From positions 37,280,454-37,344,453 of the forward strand of contig NC_062232.1 in NCBI RefSeq assembly GCF_902686445.1: a stretch of DNA of 64,000 bases, written 5' to 3'. The position numbers and the translations under genes were made by a program. Origin of the DNA: Sciurus carolinensis (taxonomy: Eukaryota; Chordata; Mammalia; Rodentia; Sciuridae). Shown here in pieces: positions 1 to 12,616 of this stretch (positions are counted from its first letter, which is position 1; the number at the start of each line of letters is the position of its first letter). Under the pieces are notes generated by a model. That model saw only the letters and a program-made list of their open reading frames with translations, ran no database searches and had not been told where the DNA came from.

Positions 1-39
1 TTTACATATTTAATTTCACTAATTTAAAAGTTTGATGAA

Positions 40-137
40 GGGGCTGGGGATATAGCTCAATTGGTAGAGTCCTTGCCTCCCAGGCACAAAGCCCTGGGTT
101 CAATCCTCAGCACCACAAAAAAAAAAAAAAAAAAAAA
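40..137 (+). mobile_element. ID SINE, sense, with poly(A)
   Basis: The sequence begins ggggctggggatatagctca and carries a tRNA-like A box (tagctcaattgg) and B box (gggttcaatcc), ends ctcagcaccac and then has about 20 A. This is the tRNA-Ala-related ID family typical of squirrels. Confidence 0.93.
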
Positions 138-149
138 GATGAGTTTAGA

Positions 150-1205
150 CAAATGTATATACTCTGTGATCTTTTGAGATTGGCTTCAGTCCATCAGTAT
201 AATGCTTTTGATATTTTTTCATGCTATATCATTAGTGCATTCCTTTCATTGAATAGAATTCCATTATATAGATGTGCCACAGTTTATTCATTTACCCATT
301 GGCAGATATTGGGATTATTTCCATTTTTAGTGATTATGAATAAAGTGCTGTGAAGTCATGTACATACAGGCTTTGATATGAGCATTTGTTTTTGCTTTTT
401 AAAGGTAAATACTTAGGAATAGGATTTCCAGGTCACATGATGTATGTTTAACTTTGTACTTATTGCCAACCTGTGTTCCAGAGGGATATTTTGCATTTTC
501 ACTAGCAGTGTATGAGAGCTCCAGTTCTGCATCTTCATGAACACTTGATATCATTATTACTTTCTGAAAATTTAGGTTTTCAAATAGGTGTGTAGTAGTA
601 TTGAATTGTGATTTTAATTGATTTCTGCAGTTTTACAATAGGTCCTGAGATTAGGACATATTCAGTCCTCTAAACTTTTTCAGAATTGTTTTGGTTATTT
701 AGTTCCTTCGCCTTTCTATATAAGTTATAAAATCTTCTTACCTATATCTATAAAAAGTCCTGCTGGGATTTTGACTGGAATTTCATTAAATATATAAAGT
801 AGTTTGGAAATATTTCAGTCTTCCAATTCATGAACATGTTAATCTCTCTGCACTTATTAGGTTTTCTTTGAACCTTTTCACTAGCATTTTGTAGTTTTCC
901 CGACATATACAGATTTTGCTGCACATATTTTGTTAGAATTATACCCATATATTTCATATTTTTGGAGCTGTATAGTAAGTGGTATTTTGGAATTTGTTTC
1001 CAGGTTTTCATTTTTAGTATATAGAAATATAATTGATTTTTCTTATTTTTTTTTAGTTGTTGATGGACCTTTATTTATTATATGTGGTGCTGAGAATCGA
1101 ACCCAGTGCCTTACAAATGCTAGGCAAGTGATCCACCACTGAGCTACAACCCCAACCCATAGAAATATAATTTATTTTTGTTTGTTAACTTTGTATCCTG
1201 TTTAT
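150..1205 (-). mobile_element. Old L1 fragment, antisense, split by an ID SINE
   Basis: Plus-strand phrases such as ttccattatatagatgtgcc, gattatgaataaagtgctgt and ctgctgggattttgactgga match the reverse of the L1 ORF2/3' region of old mammalian L1 (L1M type). The same old L1 resumes after the ID insertion at 1041-1158 (tttgttaactttgtatcctg). It is heavily diverged and has no usable frame. Confidence 0.75.
1041..1158 (-). mobile_element. ID SINE, antisense
   Basis: It reads T-run, tagttgttgatggaccttta, then tggtgctgagaatcgaaccc and ctgagctacaaccccaaccc, the reverse of a sciurid ID element with its 3' tail. A 14-bp direct repeat, atagaaatataatt, flanks it at 1021-1034 and 1159-1172, proving insertion into the old L1. 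Confidence 0.93.
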
Positions 1206-1285
1206 TTTTTGTGCTAGAAAACGACCCCAGGGGCCCATGTATGCCAGGCAAGTGCTTTGGCACTGTGCCACAATCCCCCAGCCCT
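1205..1285 (-). mobile_element. ID SINE, antisense, degenerate
   Basis: It shows gtgctagaaaacgaccccag, then tgccaggcaagtgctttggc and ccacaatcccccagccct, the reverse of an ID body. It is more diverged than its neighbour. Confidence 0.8.
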
Positions 1286-3220
1286 AAACTCAGTTATTTA
1301 CAGGATTTTTATGGGGGGAAATGTCTGTTACAGTTACCTTTGTAGCTAGAATTTTCAGTGCTCTCCATTCCATTGTATGGATCAACATTTTTATTTGGTA
1401 TATTTTTCCTTCTGTCTGAGAATTTGTTTTCACATTTCTTAGAATTTAGGACTGCTGGTGATGAATTCTTTCAGCTTTTGTGTATCTGAAAAATTATACT
1501 TTCATCTTCATTTTTGAAAGGTTTATTTTGCTGTGTGCAGAACTGTACGTTGACTTTTTTTTTCCCTTTTCTGTTAAGTAACTGTAAAGATGTTCTACTT
1601 TATTCCAGCATTCAAGAAGTTTTCCCATGCATGCAAAGCAACCTAAAAAGTCTCATCTAGGCAGTAAGCTTAGGTTAATTTTAGAGCTCACTTCCTTTGT
1701 TTTCTCTCAGGGATTACTCTTACACATTCTCTGATATCCAGTGTCTAAAAACTTTTGTGTCATCTTTTTTTTTTCTGGTTATTTTGTCATTTGGTCCCTT
1801 TTTACTGAATCTTGACTGGAAACAGAAGTCCAGAAACATAAGAATTTAAGTCTCAAAATTCCTTGTGAAGTGGAAGATTGAGATGTCAAGAAGAATGTCA
1901 CTTCAGTAACCCAAACGTATGTCTTACGTGGAAAATCTGGATTTAAGGTTCCTTCTGAGACTAATGGGTTGGTATTTATTTCACTGATTTAAAATAAAAA
2001 TCTGAATATGAACCTCTGAATTTTGATGTTGTTGAAGTAACCTATCAACCTTTTTTTCTTGATAAACATTTCTTGTTTATTTTTACAGAAATCTTACCGT
2101 ATTGCAGTGTCCAAGATATTTTCCTCTTAAATGTTTATGTAGTTTGGACTTTTACATTTATGTCTTTAATCAATCTGGAATAGGTTTTTGTATATGTAGA
2201 TATGTTAGTACAAAGTCTTTTAATATTTGTTTTCCTCCTTTAGAAAGCTCATCACCATATTTTAATTCAGTTATTGCTTGCCCATTTTGTTGTAAGTTTT
2301 CATATATGTAAGTTCTGTTTCTGAGCTCTTCACTCTGTTGCTAATTTACTTTTTCTGTGTAATAGTTCTTTATTTCTAGAATAAGTAAACTGTGTACTTG
2401 TAACAGTTTCTCTTATTTCTATTGTCATTTTGCATCTGATACAGCTCCGCTTTGTTAATATTAGCATAGTATTCTCTTTTTCTGTTTTTTTTTTTTCTTC
2501 AAATCTTTCTGACTTGGTATGTCTTATAAATTACATTAAATCTGGGTTGTTTTTCTTACCTTGCATACTTAATCCCATTTATATCCATTGTCATTGAAAT
2601 ATTACATTAAATAATAAATATTCATTTAATATAGACGTGTAAATCGCCTTCTTTGCTCTGCCTTTTTCCCTTTCCAGATATATCAAGTTGGGACATGATG
2701 AGTTATTTTGTTTTAAACTGTAGGCTTTCTTTTAGACCTAGGGTGTGATAATAGTGTATTTGATTTTGGACTGTACTTGGGAGTACTGTAAGTTGAAGAC
2801 CATGTAATTCTTATCTGAAGTTTGTATGTCTACCTAGGTTGAACGAATTTAATATGCTTATGGTTCATGTACTCAGATTTTCTTTTCCACTCATTGACAT
2901 AAGACAATGGGCACTTTTTCCTGCCTTTCAAGGTCAGTTTTAAAATAAATTTAAAACATTGTTTTATTATTTTAGTTACACTTAAATCGAAGGTGTTATC
3001 CACTGAAGTCCCAGTGTTATTTGGAGGTATCTTGTTTGACTGCATTCTTGGGTGGCCTCTAGGCTTTGTGTTCGTCCTCTGAATGAGACCTCCAGACTTT
3101 AGTTCATGCAGGCTCCTCTTTCCCCACTTAATACCAAAAAAATCACTTTGGTATTGCTTCTGCAACTTCATTGCTAGGTTAAGTTCACTTTAACAACTTA
3201 AACTCCTTTAAGAACTTGGT

Positions 3221-3334
3221 TCCTGGTGTGGTGGCATGAACCTATAATCCTAGCTACTTGGGAAGCTAAAGCAGGAGAGTTGCAAGTTTGAGGCAACTTA
3301 GCAAGACCCTGTCTTAAAACAAACAAACAAAACC
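3221..3334 (+). mobile_element. B1-like left half of a B1-dID SINE, sense
   Basis: It begins tcctggtgtggtggcatgaa, continues aatcctagctacttgggaag and ends agaccctgtcttaaaacaaa. This is the 7SL-derived B1 monomer; no ID half follows. Confidence 0.85.
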
Positions 3335-3547
3335 ACAACTTTGTGCACACCCACTTACCATCACTGAGTTTTCATATTTTTAATTTTCTGTAGGAGTAGT
3401 TGTCTATAAATGAAAAGTTGATTGTACTAATTACTGGGAGAACTGTTGAAGGCACTTAAGATGGGTGATAGTGTATATATACAAGTGTTCTGAGAGGCTT
3501 CGACTATCCTGGGGAACGATATCCTGTAATATTATATTAACTAGTAC

Positions 3548-3745
3548 CTGTTGGGTGTGGTGGCACAATTCCACCTGTAATTCCAGCTTCTTGGGAGGCT
3601 GAGGCAGGAGGAGCACAAGTTCAAGGTCAGTCTCTACAATTTAGTGAGACCCTGTCTTTAAAAAAAAAGAAAAGAAAGAAAAGAAAAGTTGGGGCTGGGG
3701 ATGTAGCTCAGTAGTAGAGGGTCCCTGGTTCAATTCCCAGTATTA
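3548..3745 (+). mobile_element. B1-dID composite SINE, sense
   Basis: The B1 half starts ttgggtgtggtggcacaatt. An A-rich linker at about 3660-3688 joins it to an ID half starting ttggggctggggatgtagct and ending ggttcaattcccag. Confidence 0.9.
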
Positions 3746-4633
3746 TCCTCCCCACCCCCATGACAGATCATTTAGGAAAGAACTGTTTATAACCCAGTAG
3801 AGAACTAACCACAACCTTCAAACAGGTTGTTAAGTCATGAAAAAAAGTAATAAATTAGCTATTAAATATTGGGAAGAATTAGAGAACTGAAATTAAGCAC
3901 TACTGATAGAGGATTTATTTGTTGAACTTTGCTTGTGGGATTTCAAAAGCTTAAATTGTGCTTTTCATTTGATTGGAACTTAAATATAAATGTGCTAAAT
4001 AATGTTCATAGGGAAATATAGTAAAGACTTGGTTAACAACCAGATACTTTTTTTTCTACTTTAGTAGAAACAAATCATGTGTATCTATTCAGTAAAATGC
4101 CGGGCAGATTTTAATTTTGAGATCTATTTGTTTTGATGTGGTAAATAGTTAATACATTGAATGAAAGAAATAGTTTATAAAATTAAATATAAAGATTTGT
4201 ACCACTGTTACAGTTTTTCTAGTTTTGGAGTTTTTCCTTTATCAATAAATGTATCTAATTGCCTGCTACATATTAGAAATTATAGAATTAAGCAGATTAT
4301 TTTCAGTGGCGTTTATGTTCACAACACACCATTTTTTTTCAACTACTTCATGCAATCTGAAGTGCTTGCTCTATCTTTTCCTGTGCATTTATTTATAAGG
4401 CAAAGGAATGCATATTTTGCTACCAAAGATATTATTTTGAGCTACATATTTGTCCAGGACATAGCAAGCATAATAAATATGGTATTTTACCTTCATGAAG
4501 ACATAGTTTACATAATTTTGCTGGAGACAGGCTTTGTATGTATGTGTATATTTTTGGACCTCTGCATTAAATGTGTCCCAGATGAAATGATTAGAGAAAG
4601 ATTACAGTAAGGTTATCTTTGTCTACCTCTAGG

Positions 4634-5095
4634 TATAGTCTTGTTTTCTCTTGCTGTAATAAAATACTTGAGGCTGGATGCTTATGAAGAAAAGTGGCTT
4701 ATTTTGCTTAAAGTTTTGGAGGTCATAAAGCATGTGGCCATGGCTCTGGTGAGACCCTGTGTGGATGGTGTCATAATGGCGGGAGCAGGTGTGTGAGAGA
4801 GAAGGATCACATGGTTAGATGGGAAACCAGAGTATGATTCAGAGGTTAGACTTGATCTTTTCTAACAGTCATCTTTCAAAAACTAACAGGGTCTCACTAG
4901 AACTGCTTAATCCTGTCTAACTACTTAATTCTGTCATAGAGTGGTGCCTCCAAGAACCTACCACCTATCATGAGGCCTCGCTTGGTAAATGTTCTGGACC
5001 ACATTAGCAGCATGCTCAACGACTGCACTGGAACCAAACTTCCAACACATGAACCCCCTGGGGGATATACTCAAACTATATCCAAATCATAGCAA
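4634..5095 (-). mobile_element. MaLR-type LTR, antisense
   Basis: On the + strand it begins tatagtcttgttttctcttg, includes gagaccctgtgtggatggtg and ends ccaaatcatagca. The reverse complement starts TGCTATGATTTGGATATAGT, which resembles the start of MST/MaLR solo LTRs. The 63-codon frame inside it is not a gene. Confidence 0.7.
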
Positions 5096-5408
5096 TAAAA
5101 ATAGACATGGTAGAAAGATTACTGCTTTATTTGGGAGATCACAGGATCATGTTGGGCTTCACAAAATCATTCTGAACTGAAATTCTATCTCATACTCTCC
5201 TTAGCTTCACGTTTTAAATACATGTTGTTTGAAGATTTTTCAAGGCTTAATTCACAAGCATAATTTGAATAAGGAGACTTAAAAAGTGTACTTGAATGTA
5301 CACCATCTGTACAGTGTTACATTAGTGTGCTACAGAAAAAAATTACTTTGAAAATAACTTAGCAGTTGTGTCAGATCAGCTTCTCTTTATTAATGTTGGC
5401 CCTCGGGG

Positions 5409-5443
5409 TGTGTGTGTGGTGTGTGTGGTGGTGTGTGTGTGAG
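5409..5443. repeat. TG-rich microsatellite
   Basis: An imperfect TG tract broken by GG steps. Confidence 0.9.
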
Positions 5444-5728
5444 AGAATATGGAGTCCATTTATTTGTTTAGCAGCATGTATTTATGACAAAGGTTTGGAG
5501 TTAGTAAGTAAACTAGCAACTCGTTTGAGACAGTACAGCCTAATTTGCTTTGTTGCAGCTTATTTGGACCTTTGCCAAAAATACTAGAGAGAAAAATCAC
5601 ATTAGGTTAAGATAGGATATCATTCAGAAGAGTCAAAGAAATAGGGTAAAACAGTTTTAACATTTTTCATATATATACTACACTGTGTCTGAATTGGTGT
5701 AGTATTATTATTGGTGTTTATGTTGTTA

Positions 5729-6283
5729 TGGGGCACAACTTAAGAACAGACCAATCACCACTGAGAAGTCCAAATTTGAGAGACTTTATTAACCGGCCAG
5801 CTGACTGCCTCACACAATGCCCCAAAAAATGGCTACTGGGAGAACAGCCCCAACTGTAGAGTTGTAGGGGTTCTTGTACCAAAAATCACATCAATCATAA
5901 GTGTCCTGTTGCTATGATTCGAAATTACAACTAACATCATGAGATCATCAACAGAGGGGAAAGTGGATCAAAATGACCCTTACCTAGGTACAAACTAAAG
6001 AATGGTTTACTAACATCCACACAATCACTGTTCACATGGTACATTGTTTAGGAGCAATAGGAATCAAAAGAGAGCAATTTTTCTTTACATAGGAATTGTC
6101 ATTCTGTATTGTTAAACATGTCACACTAAGTAACTGATGGGTACAGAGGCGGGGTGTTCCCATGGGAGAAGTTTATTTCATACATAACATGGAGTGTCAG
6201 AGCAAAATGGAGTCTGTTTAGTCATTTCCCTTAGAGTCTGGCCTATAACATTCTCATGGAGCCAGATTTGTCAGCCCATCACA
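5729..6283 (-). mobile_element. Solo LTR of an endogenous retrovirus, antisense (candidate)
   Basis: The reverse complement opens TGTGATGGGCTGACAAATCT and shows a polyadenylation-type signal (tttattaacc on the + strand at about 5785-5794, and tttatttcatac near 6173). The + strand edges are tgggg and ...catcaca, giving TG...CA ends. It is less AT-rich than its surroundings. No viral coding region is attached. I cannot name the family, and a clear target duplication was not found. Confidence 0.55.
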
Positions 6284-6554
6284 ATGTGTGTTTTATTGGT
6301 ACATTATATGATACCTAATAATGGAACTTGTTCTTACGTATTTGTACATGTACACAATAGAACAATATAATTTGGCCAGTTTCCAAACTGGTGTATTATT
6401 ATCTTATATATACATTTGTGTGTGTATGTGCGTGTAGTAGTGTGTTTATTTTGTGCAGCAAGTGGCTTTTAAATATGGGAAGATCCCTGCCCCCCTTTGG
6501 ATGTGTCTTTTATAAAAAATGATGATTCCTTCCTCCCCACCCCCACCTCAAATT

Positions 6555-6627
6555 GATGTGCTGGGGATTGCATCCAGGCGTCACTCATGCTAGACAAGCT
6601 CTCTACCACTGAGCTTTATACCAGTCC
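6555..6627 (-). mobile_element. ID SINE, antisense, degenerate
   Basis: Matches include gatgtgctggggattgcatc, ctagacaagctctctaccac and tgagctttataccagtcc, the reverse ID body. Confidence 0.8.
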
Positions 6628-6814
6628 ATGATCGCTTCTTACAATGATTTAAAATAAAGGATGAGAAAAGAACTTAGGTTGTTTTTGGTGTAATGGTGAG
6701 AGTGGGGAGTGGAGATCTTAGGTACTGCTTTTCTGCTTGTTTAGAGACAAGAGTTGGGGAGCGGTCCAGTGTGTAGAAGTATATGAGGAAGAGCTAATTA
6801 TGGAGATTTGTTTC

Positions 6815-6899
6815 TATCCTCCTGTTGTCCTGGGGATTGAACTCAGAGCCTTAAATATGCCAAGTAAATGCTGTACTACTGAGCCACATTACCAGTCCC
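6815..6899 (-). mobile_element. ID SINE, antisense
   Basis: The core reads tgtcctggggattgaactca, then tactgagccacattaccagt. It lacks a long tail. Confidence 0.85.
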
Positions 6900-6989
6900 A
6901 TGGAGGTTCTCTTTTTTGATATGACTTGAGGTCTCTAGGTATGGCCCTCTTTGAATACCTTACTGCTCAGAAGCTCTGGAGCCATGTTG

Positions 6990-7190
6990 TTGTAATCTAC
7001 CCTCAGCTGGTTAGTAGCTCTGTGATCTTGAACACAGAATTTACTTTCTTTATGCCTCAATTTTCCTATTAGAGTAGGGATAATAGACTTCATCATATAA
7101 GAATTGCCAGTTTTAAAGGAAATAAGTATATGTAAAGTTCTAGTGTGGAGCTTGGTGCATATCAAGAGTGTAAATATTAGCTAACAGTGC
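6990..7190 (+). mobile_element. MIR fragment, sense
   Basis: The order of gttagtagctctgtgatctt, ttactttctttatgcctcaa and the attagagtagggataataga core follows the MIR consensus (tRNA-derived, mammal-wide). It is strongly diverged, as expected. Confidence 0.65.
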
Positions 7191-7659
7191 TTTAATGACC
7201 AAGTTGTCTAGTCTGAGTTCAGTAGTGAAGTTCTGTGAGAATATTTTACAATGGCATAGTTTTTAAATAGTTCATTGAAAAGAATGGGAAAGTGCTGGGA
7301 TAGTTTTTCGAATGATGTGTGTTATCCATTAGCATTTAGTGTATCACATAATGTAGAGTAGAAGTTCAGAGATATTGAGAAGTCTGTAATTGAGACTTAA
7401 TGTTTTTAATTTTTGCTATACTGCTGTGATGCAAAATATGTGTATTAATTGAAAACAGGAAAGAGTGGGATAGGATAGCACAACATGTGTAAGTTCCTTT
7501 ATCTTCTTTCAAATGTTAGCTATGGGTTTCTGTTTTCTTCCCTTCATCCTTTTTGAATGTGTAAATGATTATTTCATAAGACTGTCCCTCCCCTCTCATT
7601 TTCATGAGTAAAGAGGGTCATACACTTATTTTTATCTCTTAAAGAATTGAAAAACTACA

Positions 7660-8640
7660 TGTAAAAATGAAATTACACTCACATCTCTCATTCTGCAAGA
7701 AACTCGAACTCAAAGTGGATCAAAGACTTAGGCACTAGAACAGAGATCCTGTGCCTCATAGAAGAAAAAGTAGGCCCAAATCTTCATCATGTTGGCCTAG
7801 GATCTAGGATTTAACTTCCTTAACAAGACTCGTAAAGCACAAGAAGTAAAATCAAGAATCATTAAATGGGATGAATTCAAACTAAAAAGCTTTTTCTCAC
7901 CAAAAGAAACAATCAAGAATGTGAAGAGAGAGCCTGCAGAATGGGGGAAAAATCTTTACCACCTGCACCTAAGATAAAGCATTAGTTTCCAGGATATATA
8001 AAGAACTCAAAAAACTTAACACCAAAAAAAAAAAAAACAAAAAAAACAAAAAACCCAAAAAAACCCAGAAAAGCAAATAACCCAATCAATAAATGGGCTA
8101 AGGAACTGAACAAACACTTCACAGAAGAAGAAATACAATTGTTCAACAAATATAAGAAAAAATGTTTCGCATCTTTAGCAGTTAGATAAATGCAAATCAA
8201 AAAACTACTCTAAGATTTCACCTCACCCAATCAGGATGGCAGTTATCAAAAATACAAACAACAAATGTTGGCAAGGATGTGGGGAAAAAGGTACACTCAT
8301 ACATTGCTGCTGGGATTGCAAATTGGTGCAGCCACTCTGGAGAGCAGTATGGACATCCTTAGAAAACTTGGAATGGAACCACCATTTGACCCAGTGTCCT
8401 ACTCCTCAGTTTATACCCAAAGGTCTTAAAATCAGCATAGTTCAGTGATGCAGCCTCATCAATGTTTATAGCAGCTCAGTTCACAATAACTAAACTATGG
8501 AACCAACCTAAGTGCCCTTCAACAGATGAATGGATAAAGAAAATGTGATATATAATCACACATAATAGAATTCAGCCTTAAAGAAGAATGAAATTATGGC
8601 ATTTATGGGCAGATGAATGGAGCTGGAGAATATCTGAAAC
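7660..8640 (+). mobile_element. L1 3' region (end of ORF2), sense, truncated
   Basis: It begins near atgaaattacactcacatct and shows the ORF2 C-terminal sequence: gaagaaaaagtaggcccaaa, then ggatgtggggaaaaaggtac with its Cys-rich [15 protein letters not shown] segment, and finally the ctgaatgga-type 3' end. It is the same L1 region as 11067-11960 downstream, in the same direction. Stops and frameshifts break the frame; an A-rich run lies at 8023-8075. Confidence 0.9.
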
Positions 8641-9094
8641 AGAGCCTTTTTTCCTTATATCCCATTGGACAGAATTTGATCACCAGGCCATAACTACAGA
8701 AATTATTGCAAATCTGCCTTTTCTTTGTAAACATGTGTCTAATTAGGTTTAGGGGTTCTATTAATAAAGAAGAGAAAGGATACCTGAGACATCTAGAATC
8801 TGAAGCAAGTTACAAAACAGTGTTTATGTAAATTGTAAATATTGACAATAATGTGATCCTGAACACCGTAGGCAATTTTTAATATTTGTTAATTCTGGGA
8901 AAGGGAACTTAATGTCTGAGGCCAGGACTTGGAGAGAGAATTTTCAATAGAGACACCTTTTTGAATTGATGATGTGTAAATTCACTTATCAAAATAATAA
9001 ATGAAATTTTAAAAAATCTAAAGGTGAGGTCTGATATATAAGTTCAGGAATAACTATATCATTAAGAATCAATCATGCTTAAGATTGTCATTTT

Positions 9095-12000
9095 AAGTAA
9101 GTTCTCATTAAAAAAAGAATGTTGAAATTAAACAAAATGACAAAGAAGTTGGTTCTTTGAAAAAATAAATAAAATTGGTAAACCCTTAGCCACACTAATG
9201 GAGAGAAAGAGAGAAAACTCAAATCACTAAAATTTGGGATGAAAAAGGAAACATCATAATGGCCACTCCTGAAATACAGATGATAATCAACCTATTTTGA
9301 AAATTTGTACTCTAAGAGAAAATCTTGAAGACATGGACAGACTTCTAGAGACATTGGACCTACCCAAATTGAAACAGGAGAACATAGAAAATTTAAGTAG
9401 GTTTTTTTGTGTGCGTGTTGGCGGGGTGAGGAGGGTACTGGGGATTGAACTCCAACCTTCTTTTTTGTATTTTATTTGGAAACAGGGTCTCCTTGAATTG
9501 CTTAGCACCTTGTTTTTGCTGAGACTGGCTTTGAACTCACAAACTTTCTACCTCAGCCTCAGCCTCAGCTGGGATTACAGGTGTGTGCCCCCGCCCCAGC
9601 TAAGCAGAACAGTTTCAAGCAATGAAATATAAGTTGCCAGCAGAAGCCTACCAACTAAGAAAAGCCCAGGACCAGATGGATTCTCAGGTGAATTCTACCA
9701 GACTGTCAGTGAAGAATTTGCAATATTCAAATTATTCCACGAAATATAAAAGGAGGGAACCCTTCCAAGCTCATTCTAGAAGTAAGTATCACCCTGATAC
9801 CAAAACCAGACAAAGACACATCAAGGAAAGAAAACTTCAGACCAATATCCGTGATGAACATAGATGAAAAAATTCTTAATTCTGAAATGAAATCGTATAC
9901 AAAACACATTAAAAATATAGTGCATCATGATCAAGTGGGGTTCATTCCGGGTATGCAAAGTTGGTTCAACATAAGGAAATCAATAAATGTAATTCATTGC
10001 ATCAATAGATTTAAAGACAAGAAGCATATGATTATCTCAATAGATGCAGAAAAAGCCCTTGGCAAAATACAGCATACATTCAGGTTCAAAACACTAGAAA
10101 AACTAGGGATAGTAGGAACATACCTCAACATTGTAAAAGCTATAAATGCTAAACCCAATGCCAACATCATTCTAAATGGAGAAAAATTGGAAGCATTCCC
10201 TTTAAAAACTGAAACAAGACAGGTAAGCCCTCTTTCTCACTTCTATGCAACATCGTCCTTGAAACTCTAGCCAGAGCAATTAGACAGACCAAAGAAAGGG
10301 ATATGAATAGGAAGAGAAGAGCTCAAACTATCGCTATTTGCCCATGACGTGATTCTATACTTAAAAGACCCAAGAAAACACCATAAAACTTCTATAACTC
10401 ATAAATGTATTAGCAAAGTAGCAGGATATAAAATTAACATCCATAAATCAATTGCTTTCCTATACATTAGTGATGAACCAACTGAAAGAGAAATTAGGGA
10501 AACAACCCCATTCACAATAGCCTTAAAAAAAAAAAAGGGGGAATCAAAAGAGGTTGAAAGTTCTCTACAATCAAAATTACAGAACAGTAAAGAAAGCAAT
10601 TGAAGAAGACCTTAGAAAATGGAAGGATCGCCCATGTTCTTGTATGGGCAGAATTAACATTGTCAAAATGGTGATACTTCCAAAAGCACTATACAGATTT
10701 AATGCAATTCTTATTAAAATCGCAATGACTTTCTTCATAGAAGTAGAAAAAGCAGTCACAAAATTCATTTGGAAAAATAAGAGACTCAAAGTAGCCAAAT
10801 CAATCCTTAACACGTACTGTGAAGCAGTTGGTATCACAATACCAGACATTAAATTACACTACAGAGCCATAGTAACAAAAACTGCATGGTATTGGCACCA
10901 AAACAGACATGTAGACCAGTGGTATAGAATAGAAGACAAAGAGACAAACCCACATAAATACAGTTATCTCATCCTAGACAATGTATGCCAAAAACATACA
11001 TTGGAGAAAAAATGGCCTCTTCAACAAATGGTGCTAGGGAAAACTGGAAATCCATATGTAGCAAAATGAAATTAAACACCTCTCACCCTGTGTAAAACTC
11101 AACTCAAAGTGGTCTGTGGCATTAGACCACAGACCCTGTGCCTAATAGAAGAAAAGGTAGGCCCAAATCTACATCATGTTGGTTTAGGAAACAACTTCCT
11201 TAACAAGACTCCTAAAGCACAAGAAGTAAAATCAAGAATCAACAAATGGGCTGGAATCGAACTAAAAAGCTTCTTCACAGTAAAGGAAACAATCAAGAAT
11301 GTAAAGAGAGAGCCTACAGAATGGGAGACAATCTCTGCCACCTGGACCTCAGATAGAGCATTAATCTCCAGGCTATATAAAGAACTCAGAAAAACAAATG
11401 ACCCATTCAGTAAATGGGCAAAGGAACTTCACAGAAGAAATACAGTCGATCAACAAATGTGTGAAAAAATGTTCAACACCTCTAGCAATTAGAGAAATGC
11501 CAACTAAAAGTACCCTGAGATTCCACCTCACTCCAGTCAGAGTGCCAGTTATCAAGAATACAAGTAACAGTAAATGTTGGCAAGGATGTGGGAAGAAAGG
11601 TACTCTCATACATTGCTGGTGGGACTGCAAATTGGTGCAGCCACTCTGGAGAGCAGTATGGAGATTCCTTTTGAAAACTTGGAACCACCATTTGACCCAG
11701 CTATCATCCTACTCCTTGGTTTATACCTAAAGGACTTAAAATCAACATACTACAGTGATGTGGCACATCAATGTTTATAGAAGCTATGGAATCAACCCAA
11801 GTGTCCTACAACAGATGAATGGATAAAGAAAATCTGGTACATTTACATAATGGAATACTACTGAGCCCTAAAGAAGAATGAAATTATATCATTTGCTGGT
11901 AAATGGTGGAACTGTAGACTGTTATGCTAAGTGAAATAAGCCAATCCCAGAGAACCAAAGGTGAATGTTTTCTCTGATAGGTGGATGCTAAATCACAGTT

Positions 12001-12260
12001 GGAGAGGGGGTGGGTACGGAAGATTAGATATACTTTGAATGAGACAAACGGGAATGTAGGGAATGGAGTGGGACTGGGAATAGGAGAGATAGTAGAATGA
12101 ATCAAATGTTACTTTTCTATGTGTATATACGAATACATGACCAATGTAATTCCACAGCATGTGCAACCAGAAGAATGTATAATATTCCTTATATGTATAT
12201 TTTGTCAAAATACATTCTATTGTCATGTAAAGAGGAGTTAGAAAGGCATTTAAGTTAGAA
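9095..12260 (+). mobile_element. L1 ORF2 through 3' UTR, sense, defective
   Basis: Starts within ORF2 (gaagttggttctttgaaaaa) and runs through the reverse transcriptase region, the Cys-rich C-terminus and a rodent-type 3' UTR to about 12260. At the catalytic FADD motif the first Asp is replaced: codons at 10337-10348 read F-A-H-D. The frame is broken into pieces (about 9851-10270, 10349-10603, 10554-11069, 11109-11492). A B1-dID SINE sits inside it at 9402-9600. It cannot be active. Confidence 0.92.
9402..9600 (-). mobile_element. B1-dID SINE, antisense, inside the L1
   Basis: It opens with a T-run, then ggtactggggattgaactcc (ID half), tttggaaacagggtctcctt (B1 end) and cagctgggattacaggtgtg. 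The flanks taagtag (9394-9400) and taagcag (9601-9607) are a 7-bp target duplication with one mismatch. Confidence 0.93.
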
Positions 12261-12394
12261 AAAAGGAGAAAAAAAATGATGTGGAGGAAAATAAAAATTT
12301 CATAAAGGAATCGCCTTGCTTTCACTTGTAATGTCTGGCAGCCGAGTAAATGTTCACGATTGAGTAGGTGCTCATTGATTAGTATCTAGCGTAA

Positions 12395-12600
12395 TACTAA
12401 GTAATATATACATAACATAAAACTTACCATCTTAACCATTTTAATTGTGTAGTTCACTGTTGTTAAATACATTCACATTGTTATGCTGCCAGTATCCAAA
12501 ACGCTTTTCATCTTGCAAAACTGAAACTCTATACCTATTACATATTAAGATGCTTGTAATATTTATCCCCTTTAACACCTTTAACATAAGATGGGGTTGT
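12395..12600 (-). mobile_element. Old L1 3' end, antisense
   Basis: acttaccatcttaaccattt, gttaaatacattcacattgt and aaactgaaactctataccta match the reversed 3' part of L1M-type elements. Confidence 0.7.
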
Positions 12601-12616
12601 TCCTTTTCCCCTAAAT

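Noticed and set aside
4161..4610. 149-codon open frame on +
   Set aside because: Lies in AT-rich intron with no start context, no recognisable domain, hydrophobic AT-driven codon use and no splice context; read as chance.
10554..11069. L1 ORF2 fragment as an intact protein
   Set aside because: It is one of several pieces of a frame-broken ORF2 with a mutated catalytic motif upstream.
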